Of a DNA stretch of 64,000 bases, positions 26,353 through 34,559 are shown piece by piece. Numbering within the stretch: position 1 is the stretch's first letter; each line of letters opens with the position of its first letter. Under the pieces are notes generated by a model, which did no database searches, had not been told where the DNA came from, and saw nothing but the letters and a program-made list of their open reading frames with translations. The position numbers and the translations under genes were made by a program. Source of the stretch: an uncultured Roseibium sp. (GTDB lineage Bacteria > Pseudomonadota > Alphaproteobacteria > Rhizobiales > Stappiaceae). The DNA lies in assembly GCF_963675985.1 (NCBI RefSeq), contig NZ_OY780958.1, forward strand, positions 1,860,001 to 1,924,000. Direction: 5' to 3'.

Positions 26353-27210
26353 ATGATGAGTGACCTTCCTGCATACGCCTCCACCGGCCAGCGCGCCTGG
26401 TACTACGGCTTCCGGTTCATCTGCGGACTGATCTTCTTCTTCCTGATCTTTCCGATCCTGGTGATCATTCCGCTCAGCTTCAACGCCGAAAACTTCTTCA
26501 CCTTCACCAAGGCGATGCTGGCACTGGATCCGGCCGGGTATTCGTTCAAGCACTATCATGACTTCTTTACCAATCCGGACTGGCAGCAGGCGCTGACGAA
26601 TTCGTTCATGATCGCACCGGTCGCGACGATCCTGGCAACCAGTTTCGGCACCTTGGCTGCGATCGGCCTGTCCCAGTCCCACGTGCCCTACCGATCGGCC
26701 ATCATGGCCGTGCTGATCTCGCCGATGATCGTGCCGCTGATCATTTCGGCGGCGGGCATGTATTTCTTCTATTCGCGGATCGGCCTTCAGGGAACCTATT
26801 GGGGCGTTGTGCTGGCACACGCGGCCCTGGGCACCCCCTTCGTGATCATCACGGTGACCGCAACCCTCGTCGGATTTGACCGAAGCCTTGTCCGGGCGGC
26901 CGCCAGCATGGGCGCCAACCCGGTCACGACCTTCTTCAAGGTGCAGATGCCGCTGATTATCCCGGGCGTCGTGTCCGGTGCGCTGTTCGCCTTTATCACC
27001 TCTTTCGACGAAGTCGTGGTCGTGTTGTTCCTGGGCTCTGCCAGCCAGAAGACCCTGCCCTGGCAGATGTTTACCGGTCTGCGGGAACAGATTTCGCCGA
27101 CCATTCTCGCCGTCGCTTCGCTCATGGTGGCAATCTCCATTGTCCTGCTAACGGTTCTGGAGATGCTCCGCCGGCGGTCCGAACGGCTGCGCGGCCTTAC
27201 ACCGGGATAG
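26353..27210 (+). CDS. ABC importer permease 2 (PotC/PotI family)
   Basis: A 285-residue inner-membrane permease with six predicted helices and the EAA-type loop AAASMGANPVTTFFKVQMPL. It follows permease 1 by six bases and completes a four-component importer. A strong terminator-like hairpin lies between it and creatinase. Confidence 0.9.
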   Translation: MMSDLPAYASTGQRAWYYGFRFICGLIFFFLIFPILVIIPLSFNAENFFTFTKAMLALDPAGYSFKHYHDFFTNPDWQQALTNSFMIAPVATILATSFGTLAAIGLSQSHVPYRSAIMAVLISPMIVPLIISAAGMYFFYSRIGLQGTYWGVVLAHAALGTPFVIITVTATLVGFDRSLVRAAASMGANPVTTFFKVQMPLIIPGVVSGALFAFITSFDEVVVVLFLGSASQKTLPWQMFTGLREQISPTILAVASLMVAISIVLLTVLEMLRRRSERLRGLTPG

Positions 27211-27316
27211 ACCCCGGCTCCTGTTCCTCACTGAGGCCGGTGGCGGTACGCCAGTCACCGAAGGATGATCGCGAAGCGATCTTTCTGACAGACAACACAA
27301 TTCAATCAGGCCTGGC

Positions 27317-27348
27317 GGGCCGGCTTCTTCCTGAAGCCGGCCCGTTTT
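27317..27348 (+). terminator. Terminator between the importer and creatinase
   Basis: A perfect 11-bp stem (GGGCCGGCTTC/GAAGCCGGCCC, 27317-27343) with a five-base loop is followed by GTTTT. It lies 38 bases before the creatinase start, so it may be a true terminator or an intra-operon attenuator. Confidence 0.7.
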
Positions 27349-27385
27349 CCGTTTATGGCGCTGTTTTAGAAGAAAGGACGTCAAG

Positions 27386-28612
27386 ATGAGTACTGATATG
27401 GATCGCATCTATGAAATGGAAAACGGCGAAAAGGCCTATCTGCCTTTCTCCGACGCCGAAATGGACGGGCGACAGGCAAGGCTGCGCAAGCTGATGGAGG
27501 CGAAGCGGATCGACGCCTGCCTGTTCACGTCCTACCACAACATCTGCTATTTCTCCGGCTTCCTCTATTGTTCGTTCGGCCGGAAATACGGATTTCTCGT
27601 CACGGATACGATCGCTACGACCATTTCCGCCGGGATCGACGGCGGCCAGCCGTGGCGCAGGACCCACGGTACCGCCCTCACCTATACGGACTGGCGTCGG
27701 GACAACTACTTCTTTGCCATCCAATCCTTGCTAAAAATGCCCAATCCGGCGGTCAAACGGATCGGAATTGAATTCGATCACGTGTCCCTGGATTTGAAAG
27801 CGCAACTGGAAGCCGCCCTGCCGGGCGTCGATCTGGTCGATATCGCCTCTGATGTGATGTCCCAACGCACCATCAAGAGCGCGGAGGAACATGTCCTGAT
27901 CCGCGAGGGGGCACGTATCTGCGACATTGGCGGCGCAGCCACAGTGGACGCCGTCGCGGCTGGCGTGCCCGAGCATGAGGTCGCGATCGCCTCCACCAAC
28001 GCCATGATCCGCGAGATCGCCCGCTCCTTTCCGTTCGTGGAGCTGATGGACACCTGGACCTGGTTCCAGTCCGGGATCAACACGGATGGCGCCCATAATC
28101 CGGTTACCAACAAGACAATCGAGCCGGGCGACATCCTTAGTCTGAACTGCTTTCCGATGATCTTCGGCTACTATACCGCTCTCGAACGCACCCTGTTTTG
28201 CGACCATGCTTCCGATGCCCATCTGAAGCTCTGGGAGATCAATTGCGACGTCCATCGTGCGGGGCTCGACCTGATCAAGCCCGGTGCGCGCTGCTGTGAC
28301 ATCGCCACAGAACTCAATGACATTTACCGTCGCCACGATCTGCTGAGGTACCGCAGCTTCGGCTACGGCCATTCCTTCGGCGTTCTCAGCCACTACTACG
28401 GCCGTGAGGCGTCGGTTGAACTACGCGAGGATGTGGAGACGGTTCTGGAACCGGGTATGGTCGTGTCCATGGAGCCGATGATCATGGTTCCGGAAGGCCA
28501 ACCTGGTGCCGGTGGCTATCGCGAGCACGACATTCTAATCGTCACCGAAACAGGTGCGGAAAACATTACCGGGTTCCCCTTCGGTCCGGAGCACAACATC
28601 GTCGTTTCCTGA
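27386..28612 (+). CDS. Creatinase
   Basis: A 408-residue M24-fold enzyme that hydrolyses creatine to sarcosine and urea in the cytosol. The match to Pseudomonas creatinase is extensive: SAGIDGGQPWRRT, TYTDWRRDN, ELMDTWTWFQSGINTDGAHN with the catalytic histidine His237, FGYGHSFGVL, and the C-terminal MEPMIMVPEGQPGAGGYREH. It follows a Pot-type importer that may supply creatine. A creatininase-like gene is present at 45546-46334, but no sarcosine oxidase gene is in the window. Confidence 0.92.
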   Translation: MSTDMDRIYEMENGEKAYLPFSDAEMDGRQARLRKLMEAKRIDACLFTSYHNICYFSGFLYCSFGRKYGFLVTDTIATTISAGIDGGQPWRRTHGTALTYTDWRRDNYFFAIQSLLKMPNPAVKRIGIEFDHVSLDLKAQLEAALPGVDLVDIASDVMSQRTIKSAEEHVLIREGARICDIGGAATVDAVAAGVPEHEVAIASTNAMIREIARSFPFVELMDTWTWFQSGINTDGAHNPVTNKTIEPGDILSLNCFPMIFGYYTALERTLFCDHASDAHLKLWEINCDVHRAGLDLIKPGARCCDIATELNDIYRRHDLLRYRSFGYGHSFGVLSHYYGREASVELREDVETVLEPGMVVSMEPMIMVPEGQPGAGGYREHDILIVTETGAENITGFPFGPEHNIVVS

Positions 28613-28673
28613 TATTCAGTTCCTGCCGGGGAGCCATCCGGTTTCCCGGCCATCGGAACGAAACCGAGCCGAC

Positions 28674-28687
28674 ATGATCTAGATCAA
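28674..28687. promoter_or_regulatory. Weak FNR-like box upstream of the HpaD-like gene
   Basis: ATGATCTAGATCAA matches TTGAT-N4-ATCAA at nine of ten positions, about 92 bases upstream of the dioxygenase start. No supporting -10/-35 elements were confirmed. Confidence 0.35.
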
Positions 28688-28778
28688 TTCCCTGTCACCC
28701 GCTTTTATTTAACATCGCAATTAATGAGACCGCCGCTTAACCGCGACGCATAAAGTCTTTGCTATTCGGGAGGACGTC

Positions 28779-29624
28779 ATGGGCGAAGTGGTACTGGCCG
28801 CCAAGATTACGCATGTTCCGTCAATTCTGCTGTCGGAGATGGAAGGGCCGCTGAAAGACTGTCGCGACGGCGCCATGAAGTCCTTGCGCGAGATCGGCAG
28901 GCGATCGCGCGGTCGCGGCGCGACAACCTATATCGTTTTCGACACCCACTGGCTGTCGAACTTCGGTTTCCATATCAATGCCAATGCGCGTCACAAGGGC
29001 ACCTATACCAGCCACGAAGCGCCGCACATGATCCAGGATCTCCAGTACGATGTTCCCGGGAATCCGGCGCTTGCCGACGCCATTGCCGACCGTGCGGCAG
29101 ACAAGGGCCTGCAGATCCGCTCCCATCATGTGCCGACACTGGCGCTGGAATACGGCACCGTGGTGCCCATGCACTACATGAACGCAGATGGCGCCCAGAC
29201 CGTGGTCTCGATCGCCACGCCGCTGTTCGCCGATTTCGAAGAGATCCGCAAAGTCGGCGAAGCGGTCAAGGAGGCTGTCGAACAGTCAGGAGAAAAGGCT
29301 GTGCTGCTCGCCAGCGGATCCCTGTCCCACAAGCTCTGGCCGAACAAGAAACTCGGCCCGGAGGCCTGGAATTCCATCTCCAGCGAATTCAACAGGCAGG
29401 TGGACATGCTGGTCCTCGATCTGTGGCGCCAGCGCCGCTATCCCGAGTTCCTGGAAATGCTGCCCGATTATGCCGTCAAGTGTGATGGCGAAGGCGGAAT
29501 GGCCGACACGATCATGCTGTTCGCCGCTCTGGGCTGGGACGCCTATACCGGAGAGGCCGAACAGCTTTGCGATTATTTCCCGAGCAGCGGCAGTGGCCAG
29601 ATCAACGTCGAATTTCACCTTTAA
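28779..29624 (+). CDS. hpaD: 3,4-dihydroxyphenylacetate 2,3-dioxygenase-like extradiol dioxygenase
   Basis: A 281-residue protein of the LigB-type class III extradiol dioxygenases. It is collinear with enterobacterial HpaD: AAKITHVPS at the start, VFDTHWLSNFGFHI, EYGTVVPMHYMN, LASGSLSHKLW and the C-terminal FPSSGSGQINVEF. It should cleave homoprotocatechuate with a non-haem Fe(II). None of the other homoprotocatechuate genes (hpaE, F, G, H, I) is in the window, so it is an orphan and may act on a different catechol. Confidence 0.88.
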   Translation: MGEVVLAAKITHVPSILLSEMEGPLKDCRDGAMKSLREIGRRSRGRGATTYIVFDTHWLSNFGFHINANARHKGTYTSHEAPHMIQDLQYDVPGNPALADAIADRAADKGLQIRSHHVPTLALEYGTVVPMHYMNADGAQTVVSIATPLFADFEEIRKVGEAVKEAVEQSGEKAVLLASGSLSHKLWPNKKLGPEAWNSISSEFNRQVDMLVLDLWRQRRYPEFLEMLPDYAVKCDGEGGMADTIMLFAALGWDAYTGEAEQLCDYFPSSGSGQINVEFHL

Positions 29625-29800
29625 AGGCAACGCTGGATAAGTGTGGCTTCACGGCAACCAGCACGGCGGCAAAGGCGATTCCGGCGCCGTTCCGGTTGCA
29701 TTGGCGTTTGATTGGGGTCATAGAGGCCAAATCGAAACTTCAAACCTTTTCCATAGATCGATGTAATCCCTTGGCTGCGTATTCAAGAACCTGAAAGAGA

Positions 29801-29821
29801 TCCGCTTCAGCGGAGCCTTTT
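29801..29821 (+). terminator. Terminator-like hairpin before the RNA ligase
   Basis: TCCGC-TTCA-GCGGA is followed by GCCTTTT, 55 bases upstream of the RNA ligase start. It may end the hpaD message or form part of a leader for the RNA-repair genes. Confidence 0.45.
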
Positions 29822-29837
29822 GTGTGCGCAGATTTAG

Positions 29838-29856
29838 GGGACGTGAGCCACGTCCC
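29838..29856 (+). other. Leader hairpin of the RNA ligase gene
   Basis: A perfect 8-bp stem GGGACGTG/CACGTCCC with a three-base loop, ending 19 bases before the RNA ligase ATG. In the mRNA it would lie close to the ribosome binding region, so it could affect translation. Confidence 0.5.
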
Positions 29857-29875
29857 GATTACATCGAGACCAATC

Positions 29876-30700
29876 ATGTATATTCTGAAATATCCGCGGA
29901 CGCGGCATCTGGAAGGCTCGCGCCTCCAGGCCGGCGATACTGCGGACGACAAACCGATGTCGGAGCTTGCCGGGCACTCGCTTGTCGTCGAAGAAAAGGT
30001 CGACGGCGCCAATTGTGCGATATCGTTCGACACGACCGGGACCTTGCGGCTTCAAAGCCGGGGACATTATCTCAGTGGCGGCGGACGAGAGCGCCATTTC
30101 GCGCTACTCAAGACCTGGGCTGCGGCACATGCCCATGCGTTTCAGTCCGTGCTCGGTAACCGCTTCGTCATGTACGGGGAATGGCTCTATGCCAAGCACA
30201 CGGTCTTCTATGACCGCCTGCCGCACTATTTCCTGGAATTCGACGTGTTCGACCGGGAAGCCGGCCGCTTTTTAAGCACAGGGGCACGACTGAGCCTCCT
30301 GCGGGGGCTGCCGGTCATGCCGGTTCCGGTGATCCATACTGGCAAACTGTCCTCAATCAAACAGGTGGAAGCACTGGTTCGGCCTTCACTCTACAAGTCT
30401 CCCGAATGGCGTTCATCCCTTGAGGAGGCCGCGCGCATGTCGGGCAGCCGCGGCGACATGGTTGAGAAGCAGACTGAAGACAGCGACCTGGCGGAAGGGC
30501 TTTATCTCAAGCTGGAGACAGAAGGCGAAATCCTCGACCGGTTCAAGTTCGTGCGCGGGGACTTCCTGCAGACCATCCAGGAAGCGGATGGGCATTGGCT
30601 GGACCGCCCTATCCTGCCGAACAGACTGGCCGGCGGCGTCGATATATTTGCCCCGCAACTCGGCCTGGAAGGAGCTTACGATGACCCGTCGCTCCTCTGA
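29876..30700 (+). CDS. ATP-dependent RNA ligase
   Basis: A 274-residue nucleotidyltransferase-fold RNA ligase. The adenylation lysine is Lys41 in motif I (EEKVDGAN). Motif III-like YGEWLYAKH lies at about 100-108, motif IV EGLYLKLE at 207-214 and motif V FKFVR at 223-227. The start at 29876 gives MYILKYPRTRHLEGSRL; a GTG at 29822 would add unlikely residues. It should join 3'-OH and 5'-phosphate RNA ends. The next gene supplies the end-healing activities and overlaps by 20 bases, so the pair forms a repair cassette. Confidence 0.88.
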   Translation: MYILKYPRTRHLEGSRLQAGDTADDKPMSELAGHSLVVEEKVDGANCAISFDTTGTLRLQSRGHYLSGGGRERHFALLKTWAAAHAHAFQSVLGNRFVMYGEWLYAKHTVFYDRLPHYFLEFDVFDREAGRFLSTGARLSLLRGLPVMPVPVIHTGKLSSIKQVEALVRPSLYKSPEWRSSLEEAARMSGSRGDMVEKQTEDSDLAEGLYLKLETEGEILDRFKFVRGDFLQTIQEADGHWLDRPILPNRLAGGVDIFAPQLGLEGAYDDPSLL

Positions 30701-31850
30701 GGCAGTTTGCCATAAGCAGCTCGATGCGTTCGTGCCCCGAGAACCGGACTGGCCGGTCGATTGGTCGAAGATCTGGTCGCTTTGGCCTGAACTCGCGGAA
30801 CTCGATGCCTGCCCGCAGGACCCGATTCATCATGCTGAAGGCAATGCCGGCATCCATACACGGATGGTCGTCGAGGCCCTGGTCACATCGGCAGAATGGC
30901 GTCGACTGCCGTCTGCGGAGCGCTCTGTCGTGTTCTGGGCCGCAGTCCTGCATGATATCGGCAAGCCCGCGACCACCAAATCCGAGGGCGATGGCCGTAT
31001 CACCTCCCGGGGACATTCTCGCGTCGGGGCCGCCATGGCACGGTCATTGCTCTGGGAGGCCGGTTCCCCATTCGTGTGGCGCGAGGCTGTGTGCGGCATC
31101 ATATCTGCGCATCAGCTGCCTTTCTGGCTGATCGAACGTCCGGACCCGGAACGCCTGGCAATTGCCACGTCATGGAAATGCAGACCGGACCACCTGTGTC
31201 TCCATGCAATGGCAGACGCTCTTGGGCGAACCTGCGCGGACAAGGCCTCCATCCTGGAAAACATCAACCTTGCAAAGGTGGTTTTCCAGGATGCGGGTTG
31301 CCCGGACCACCCCTTCGCCTTCGCGAATGACGAGAGCCGCGTCACGTTTTTCGAACGCGAGGACCGGGACCCCAATTACGCCGCCTACGAGGACTTCCGT
31401 TGCACGGTGACGCTCATGGCCGGTTTGCCCGGCTCGGGAAAGGATACCTGGATCTCGGCGAACCGCCCGGAGCAACCTGTCGTCAGTCTGGATGCCGTTC
31501 GATCGATCCTCGATGAACCGGCGACAGGCAATCAAGGCAGGGTTATCCAGGCCGCCTACGAGATGGCACGAGATCATTTGCGCAATAGTCGGGATTTCGT
31601 CTGGAATGCCACGAATGTCACGGCGCAACTGCGCTCGAAGCCGCTTCGCCTGTTTCGCGATTATGGCGCCCGGATTGTCATCGTTTATCTCGAACCATCG
31701 CGGGACAGGCTCTTTCAGCAGAACAGCCAACGCGATGCGGTTGTGCCGCCCTCTGCGATCCGCGACCTGGCACGAAAGATGGAGCCTCCCGGCAAGTGGG
31801 AAGCCCATGAAATGATCCGGATCATCGATGGAAAGCCATTGCTGGTCTGA
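30681..31850 (+). CDS. HD-Pnk: HD-domain 2',3'-phosphatase plus 5'-OH polynucleotide kinase
   Basis: A 389-residue two-domain protein. Residues about 30-190 form an HD phosphohydrolase (His59, VLHDIGKP with His91/Asp92, His112, His144). Residues about 240-389 form a P-loop kinase with GLPGSGKDT (248-256) and Asp271. This is the arrangement of the characterised Runella HD-Pnk, which removes 2',3'-cyclic phosphate or 3'-phosphate and phosphorylates 5'-OH ends. ATG at 30681 follows AAGGAG by six bases and overlaps the ligase gene. With the ligase it can heal and seal broken RNA. Confidence 0.88.
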   Translation: MTRRSSEAVCHKQLDAFVPREPDWPVDWSKIWSLWPELAELDACPQDPIHHAEGNAGIHTRMVVEALVTSAEWRRLPSAERSVVFWAAVLHDIGKPATTKSEGDGRITSRGHSRVGAAMARSLLWEAGSPFVWREAVCGIISAHQLPFWLIERPDPERLAIATSWKCRPDHLCLHAMADALGRTCADKASILENINLAKVVFQDAGCPDHPFAFANDESRVTFFEREDRDPNYAAYEDFRCTVTLMAGLPGSGKDTWISANRPEQPVVSLDAVRSILDEPATGNQGRVIQAAYEMARDHLRNSRDFVWNATNVTAQLRSKPLRLFRDYGARIVIVYLEPSRDRLFQQNSQRDAVVPPSAIRDLARKMEPPGKWEAHEMIRIIDGKPLLV

Positions 31851-31859
31851 TCACGAGGA

Positions 31860-31892
31860 GACCTCAAGGGTCTGCTTTCCGCCCTTGAGGTC
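31860..31892 (+). terminator. Hairpin at the end of the RNA-repair unit
   Basis: A perfect 11-bp stem GACCTCAAGGG/CCCTTGAGGTC with an 11-base loop begins ten bases after the HD-Pnk stop. No U-tract follows, so termination may be partial or Rho-assisted. The remaining gap to 32237 contains a palindrome and a sigma-54 promoter. Confidence 0.55.
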
Positions 31893-32021
31893 GCCCCCTC
31901 GTTGTCATGAATATCGGAGCCATCGCGTCTCGGTGCTATGGATCCGGGGTATCCGTGTGACACCCAAAGCCCAGTTATGCACGCCCTGCAGATCTGCCTA
32001 TTTATTACTCATTTTCGACTT

Positions 32022-32035
32022 GATTGCATACAATC
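32022..32035. promoter_or_regulatory. Candidate GntR operator upstream of the biuret operon
   Basis: GATTG-CATA-CAATC is a perfect inverted repeat of the ATTG-N4-CAAT type, about 130 bases upstream of the sigma-54 promoter. The GntR gene at the end of the operon (42311-43006) is the obvious candidate regulator. Confidence 0.4.
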
Positions 32036-32152
32036 TAGCGTTTGCGGCGGTCTTTTTGCAGGGCTTTTCAGACACAAATACGCACCCCCAATCTAAGAAT
32101 CGCTCTTTTATTCCAGATCGTTATCCAACATCTCTCGCAAAGCCGAACCGGT

Positions 32153-32167
32153 TGGCACACAGGTTGC
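32153..32167 (+). promoter_or_regulatory. Sigma-54 (RpoN) promoter of the biuret-type operon
   Basis: TGGCAC-N5-TTGC fits the -24/-12 consensus exactly, with GG at 32154-32155 and GC at 32166-32167. It lies 71 bases before the first gene of the operon. This implies control by NtrC or another sigma-54 activator, expected for nitrogen acquisition genes. The same element precedes the guanidine operon at 50053-50067. Confidence 0.8.
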
Positions 32168-32237
32168 TAACTCCTTAACGAGGCCGCGGGCGGAGCTTCT
32201 CCCGGCTCACCCGCTCCAGTTCTCTAGGAGGTGCACC

Positions 32238-33350
32238 ATGTCGAAATTCGAACTCAACCGCCGTTCTCTCTTGAAATCATCCGCCGCCGGTCTGCTCGGT
32301 CTGTCGGCCGCCGGCCTGCCGCGCCTGGCATCGGCAGCCGGCCTGACCGTCGGCATTGTCTATGTCGGTCCGCGCGACGATTTCGGCTGGAACCAGGCCC
32401 ATGCTGTCGGAGCCGCAGCGCTGAAAGAAGTGCCGGGCGTGACCGTGGTCGAAGAGGAAAACGTGCCGGAAACCATCGCCGTTCAGAAATCGATGGAATC
32501 CATGATCAACCTTGACGGCGCCGAGCTGATATTCGCCACCTCGTTCGGCTACTACAAGCCGTTCGTGCTGGATGTCGCCGCCAAATATCCGGATGTGCAG
32601 TTCCGCCACGCAGCACCGCTGTGGACCGACGCTGACCCCAAGAACGCCGGCAGCTATTTCGGTTATCTCGACCAGGCCCATTACATCGACGGCGTCGCCG
32701 CCGGACTTTCCACCACGACCAACAAGCTCGGCTTCGTTGCCGCCAAGCCGATCGGAACGGTGCTCCGGAACATCAACTCGTTCCTGCTGGGTGCGAAGAA
32801 GGTCAATCCGGATGCAACCGTCCAGGTCATCTTCACCGGTGAATGGTCCATGCCGGTACGCGAGGCCGAAGCGGCAAACGCTCTGGTCGATGCCGGTTGC
32901 GATGTGCTGACCTGCCACGTGGACGGCCCGAAGGTGGTGATCGAGACCGCCGAATCCCGCGGTATCAAGTGCTGCGGCCACAATGCCTCCCAGGCCCCGC
33001 TCGCTCCGAAAGGCTTCATTACCGGCGCCGAATACAAGTGGGGCACGATCTACAAGATGTTCGCCAACGATCTGGCGGAAGGCAAAACCCTGCCGAACTT
33101 CACCGGCGGCGGTTTTGACCGCGACTTCGTCCAGAGCACGCCTTACGGCGCCGGTGCGAGCGAAGCAGCAATTGCGGCGGCCGATGCGGCCCGCGCGGAT
33201 GTAAAGGCCGGCAAGCCGATCTTCACCGGCCCGATCAACAAGCAGGACGGCACGCCTCTCCTTGCGGCGGGTGCAAGCCTCGACAACTACGACCCGTCGC
33301 TCGACCAGACCGACTATCTGATCAAAGGCGTCGTCGGTTCGATCACCTGA
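32238..33350 (+). CDS. BMP-family ABC importer substrate-binding protein
   Basis: A 370-residue periplasmic binding protein of the BMP/PnrA-like family. The N-terminus contains a twin-arginine motif (NRRSLLK) and a hydrophobic segment ending ASA, so export by Tat is possible. The mature start LTVGIVYVGPRDDFGWNQ is typical. ATG at 32238 follows AGGAGGTG. BMP importers carry nucleosides and related ring compounds; here the neighbours suggest a ureide or triazine-derived compound. Confidence 0.9.
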   Translation: MSKFELNRRSLLKSSAAGLLGLSAAGLPRLASAAGLTVGIVYVGPRDDFGWNQAHAVGAAALKEVPGVTVVEEENVPETIAVQKSMESMINLDGAELIFATSFGYYKPFVLDVAAKYPDVQFRHAAPLWTDADPKNAGSYFGYLDQAHYIDGVAAGLSTTTNKLGFVAAKPIGTVLRNINSFLLGAKKVNPDATVQVIFTGEWSMPVREAEAANALVDAGCDVLTCHVDGPKVVIETAESRGIKCCGHNASQAPLAPKGFITGAEYKWGTIYKMFANDLAEGKTLPNFTGGGFDRDFVQSTPYGAGASEAAIAAADAARADVKAGKPIFTGPINKQDGTPLLAAGASLDNYDPSLDQTDYLIKGVVGSIT

Positions 33351-33363
33351 CGCGCATCCCTTG

Positions 33364-33392
33364 GTCACCCCGAATTTTCCGACCGGGGTGAC
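33364..33392 (+). other. Intercistronic hairpin after the BMP gene
   Basis: A 9-bp stem GTCACCCCG/CGGGGTGAC with an 11-base loop and no U-tract lies between the binding-protein and first permease genes, as in the other ABC operons of the window. Confidence 0.55.
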
Positions 33393-33441
33393 GGCTGAGG
33401 GAAACGGATCGGAACGGACCAACGGACACGAGGACTTTCAC

Positions 33442-34557
33442 ATGGTCGATGTGACCAAAGCAGACAGTATGGCAGCCGGACAGAGCAGCGCCCTGGCTGA
33501 AACACTCGACAGGTTCCGGCGATCCTCCGAATTCGTGATCATGCCGATCCTGGCATTGATCGTGTCGGGGATCCTGTTCTCCGTGTTCCTTCTGATCCTC
33601 GGTAAATCGCCCGCTGACTTCTTCTCTCTTGTCTGGCGCGGCGGTTTCGGCACCAGCTTTTCCTGGCAGAACACGCTGGTGCGGTCTTCGCCGCTGATTT
33701 TCACCGCCCTCTGCGTCGCCATTCCCGCGCGGTTGGGTCTCGTGATCATCGGCGGCGAAGGCGCTCTGGTCCTCGGCGGCTTCGGCGCTGCCGCGATTGC
33801 CATCCCGATGATCCCCTGGGCTCCGACCTTCCTTCTGCTTCCGGTCATGGCCCTGGCAGCGATCGTTGCCGGTGGCATCTGGATCGGCCTTGTCGGCGCG
33901 TTGCGCCATTATCGCGGCGTCAACGAGACCATTGCATCACTGCTCCTGTTTTACATCGCCGTGTCTATCCTGAACTTCTTCGTCGAGGGCGCCTTGCGCG
34001 ATCCCTCCGACCCGAACAAGCCGTCCACCATGCCCATCGGACGCGACAACATGATCGGCGCCATACCGGGAACCGACGTCCACTGGGGTCTCGTGTTCGG
34101 CATCCTGCTTTGCATTGGCCTTTATCTGCTGATGAACCGGACCACGTTCGGCTTCGCGGCCCGGATCACCGGCGGCAATCTGCGCGCTGCCCAGGCTCAG
34201 GGGTTGCCGGTCGGCAAGCTGATGGTCATCTCCTGCGCCATTGCCGGCGCCTGTGCCGGTCTCGCCGGTTTCTTCGAGGTTACGGCCATTCATGGCAAGG
34301 CCAACGCCTCGCTGATCGCAGGCTACGGCTTTACAGGAATCCTGGTGTCCTTCCTCGCCCGCCACAATCCGCTGGTGATCGTGCCGGTCGCCATCTTCCT
34401 CGGCGGCATCGCAGCTTCCGGCGGCCTGGTGCAACGGCGCATGGACCTGCCCGACGCCACCGTTCTCGTCCTTCAGGGGCTCATCTTCGTGGTGCTGCTG
34501 GTGTCCGAAACGTTCTACGGCCGGCTGCCGTTTTTCCGCTCAAGGGGAGATCTCTGA
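33442..34557 (+). CDS. ABC importer permease 1 (BMP-associated)
   Basis: A 371-residue permease of the branched-chain/simple-sugar type that accompanies BMP binding proteins. ATG at 33442 (MVDVTKAD) follows GAGGA by seven bases; the frame is open further upstream but without a binding site. The conserved segment RITGGNLRAAQAQGLPVGKL is the loop that contacts the ATPase. The next permease starts two bases after its stop. Confidence 0.88.
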   Translation: MVDVTKADSMAAGQSSALAETLDRFRRSSEFVIMPILALIVSGILFSVFLLILGKSPADFFSLVWRGGFGTSFSWQNTLVRSSPLIFTALCVAIPARLGLVIIGGEGALVLGGFGAAAIAIPMIPWAPTFLLLPVMALAAIVAGGIWIGLVGALRHYRGVNETIASLLLFYIAVSILNFFVEGALRDPSDPNKPSTMPIGRDNMIGAIPGTDVHWGLVFGILLCIGLYLLMNRTTFGFAARITGGNLRAAQAQGLPVGKLMVISCAIAGACAGLAGFFEVTAIHGKANASLIAGYGFTGILVSFLARHNPLVIVPVAIFLGGIAASGGLVQRRMDLPDATVLVLQGLIFVVLLVSETFYGRLPFFRSRGDL

Positions 34558-34559
34558 TC

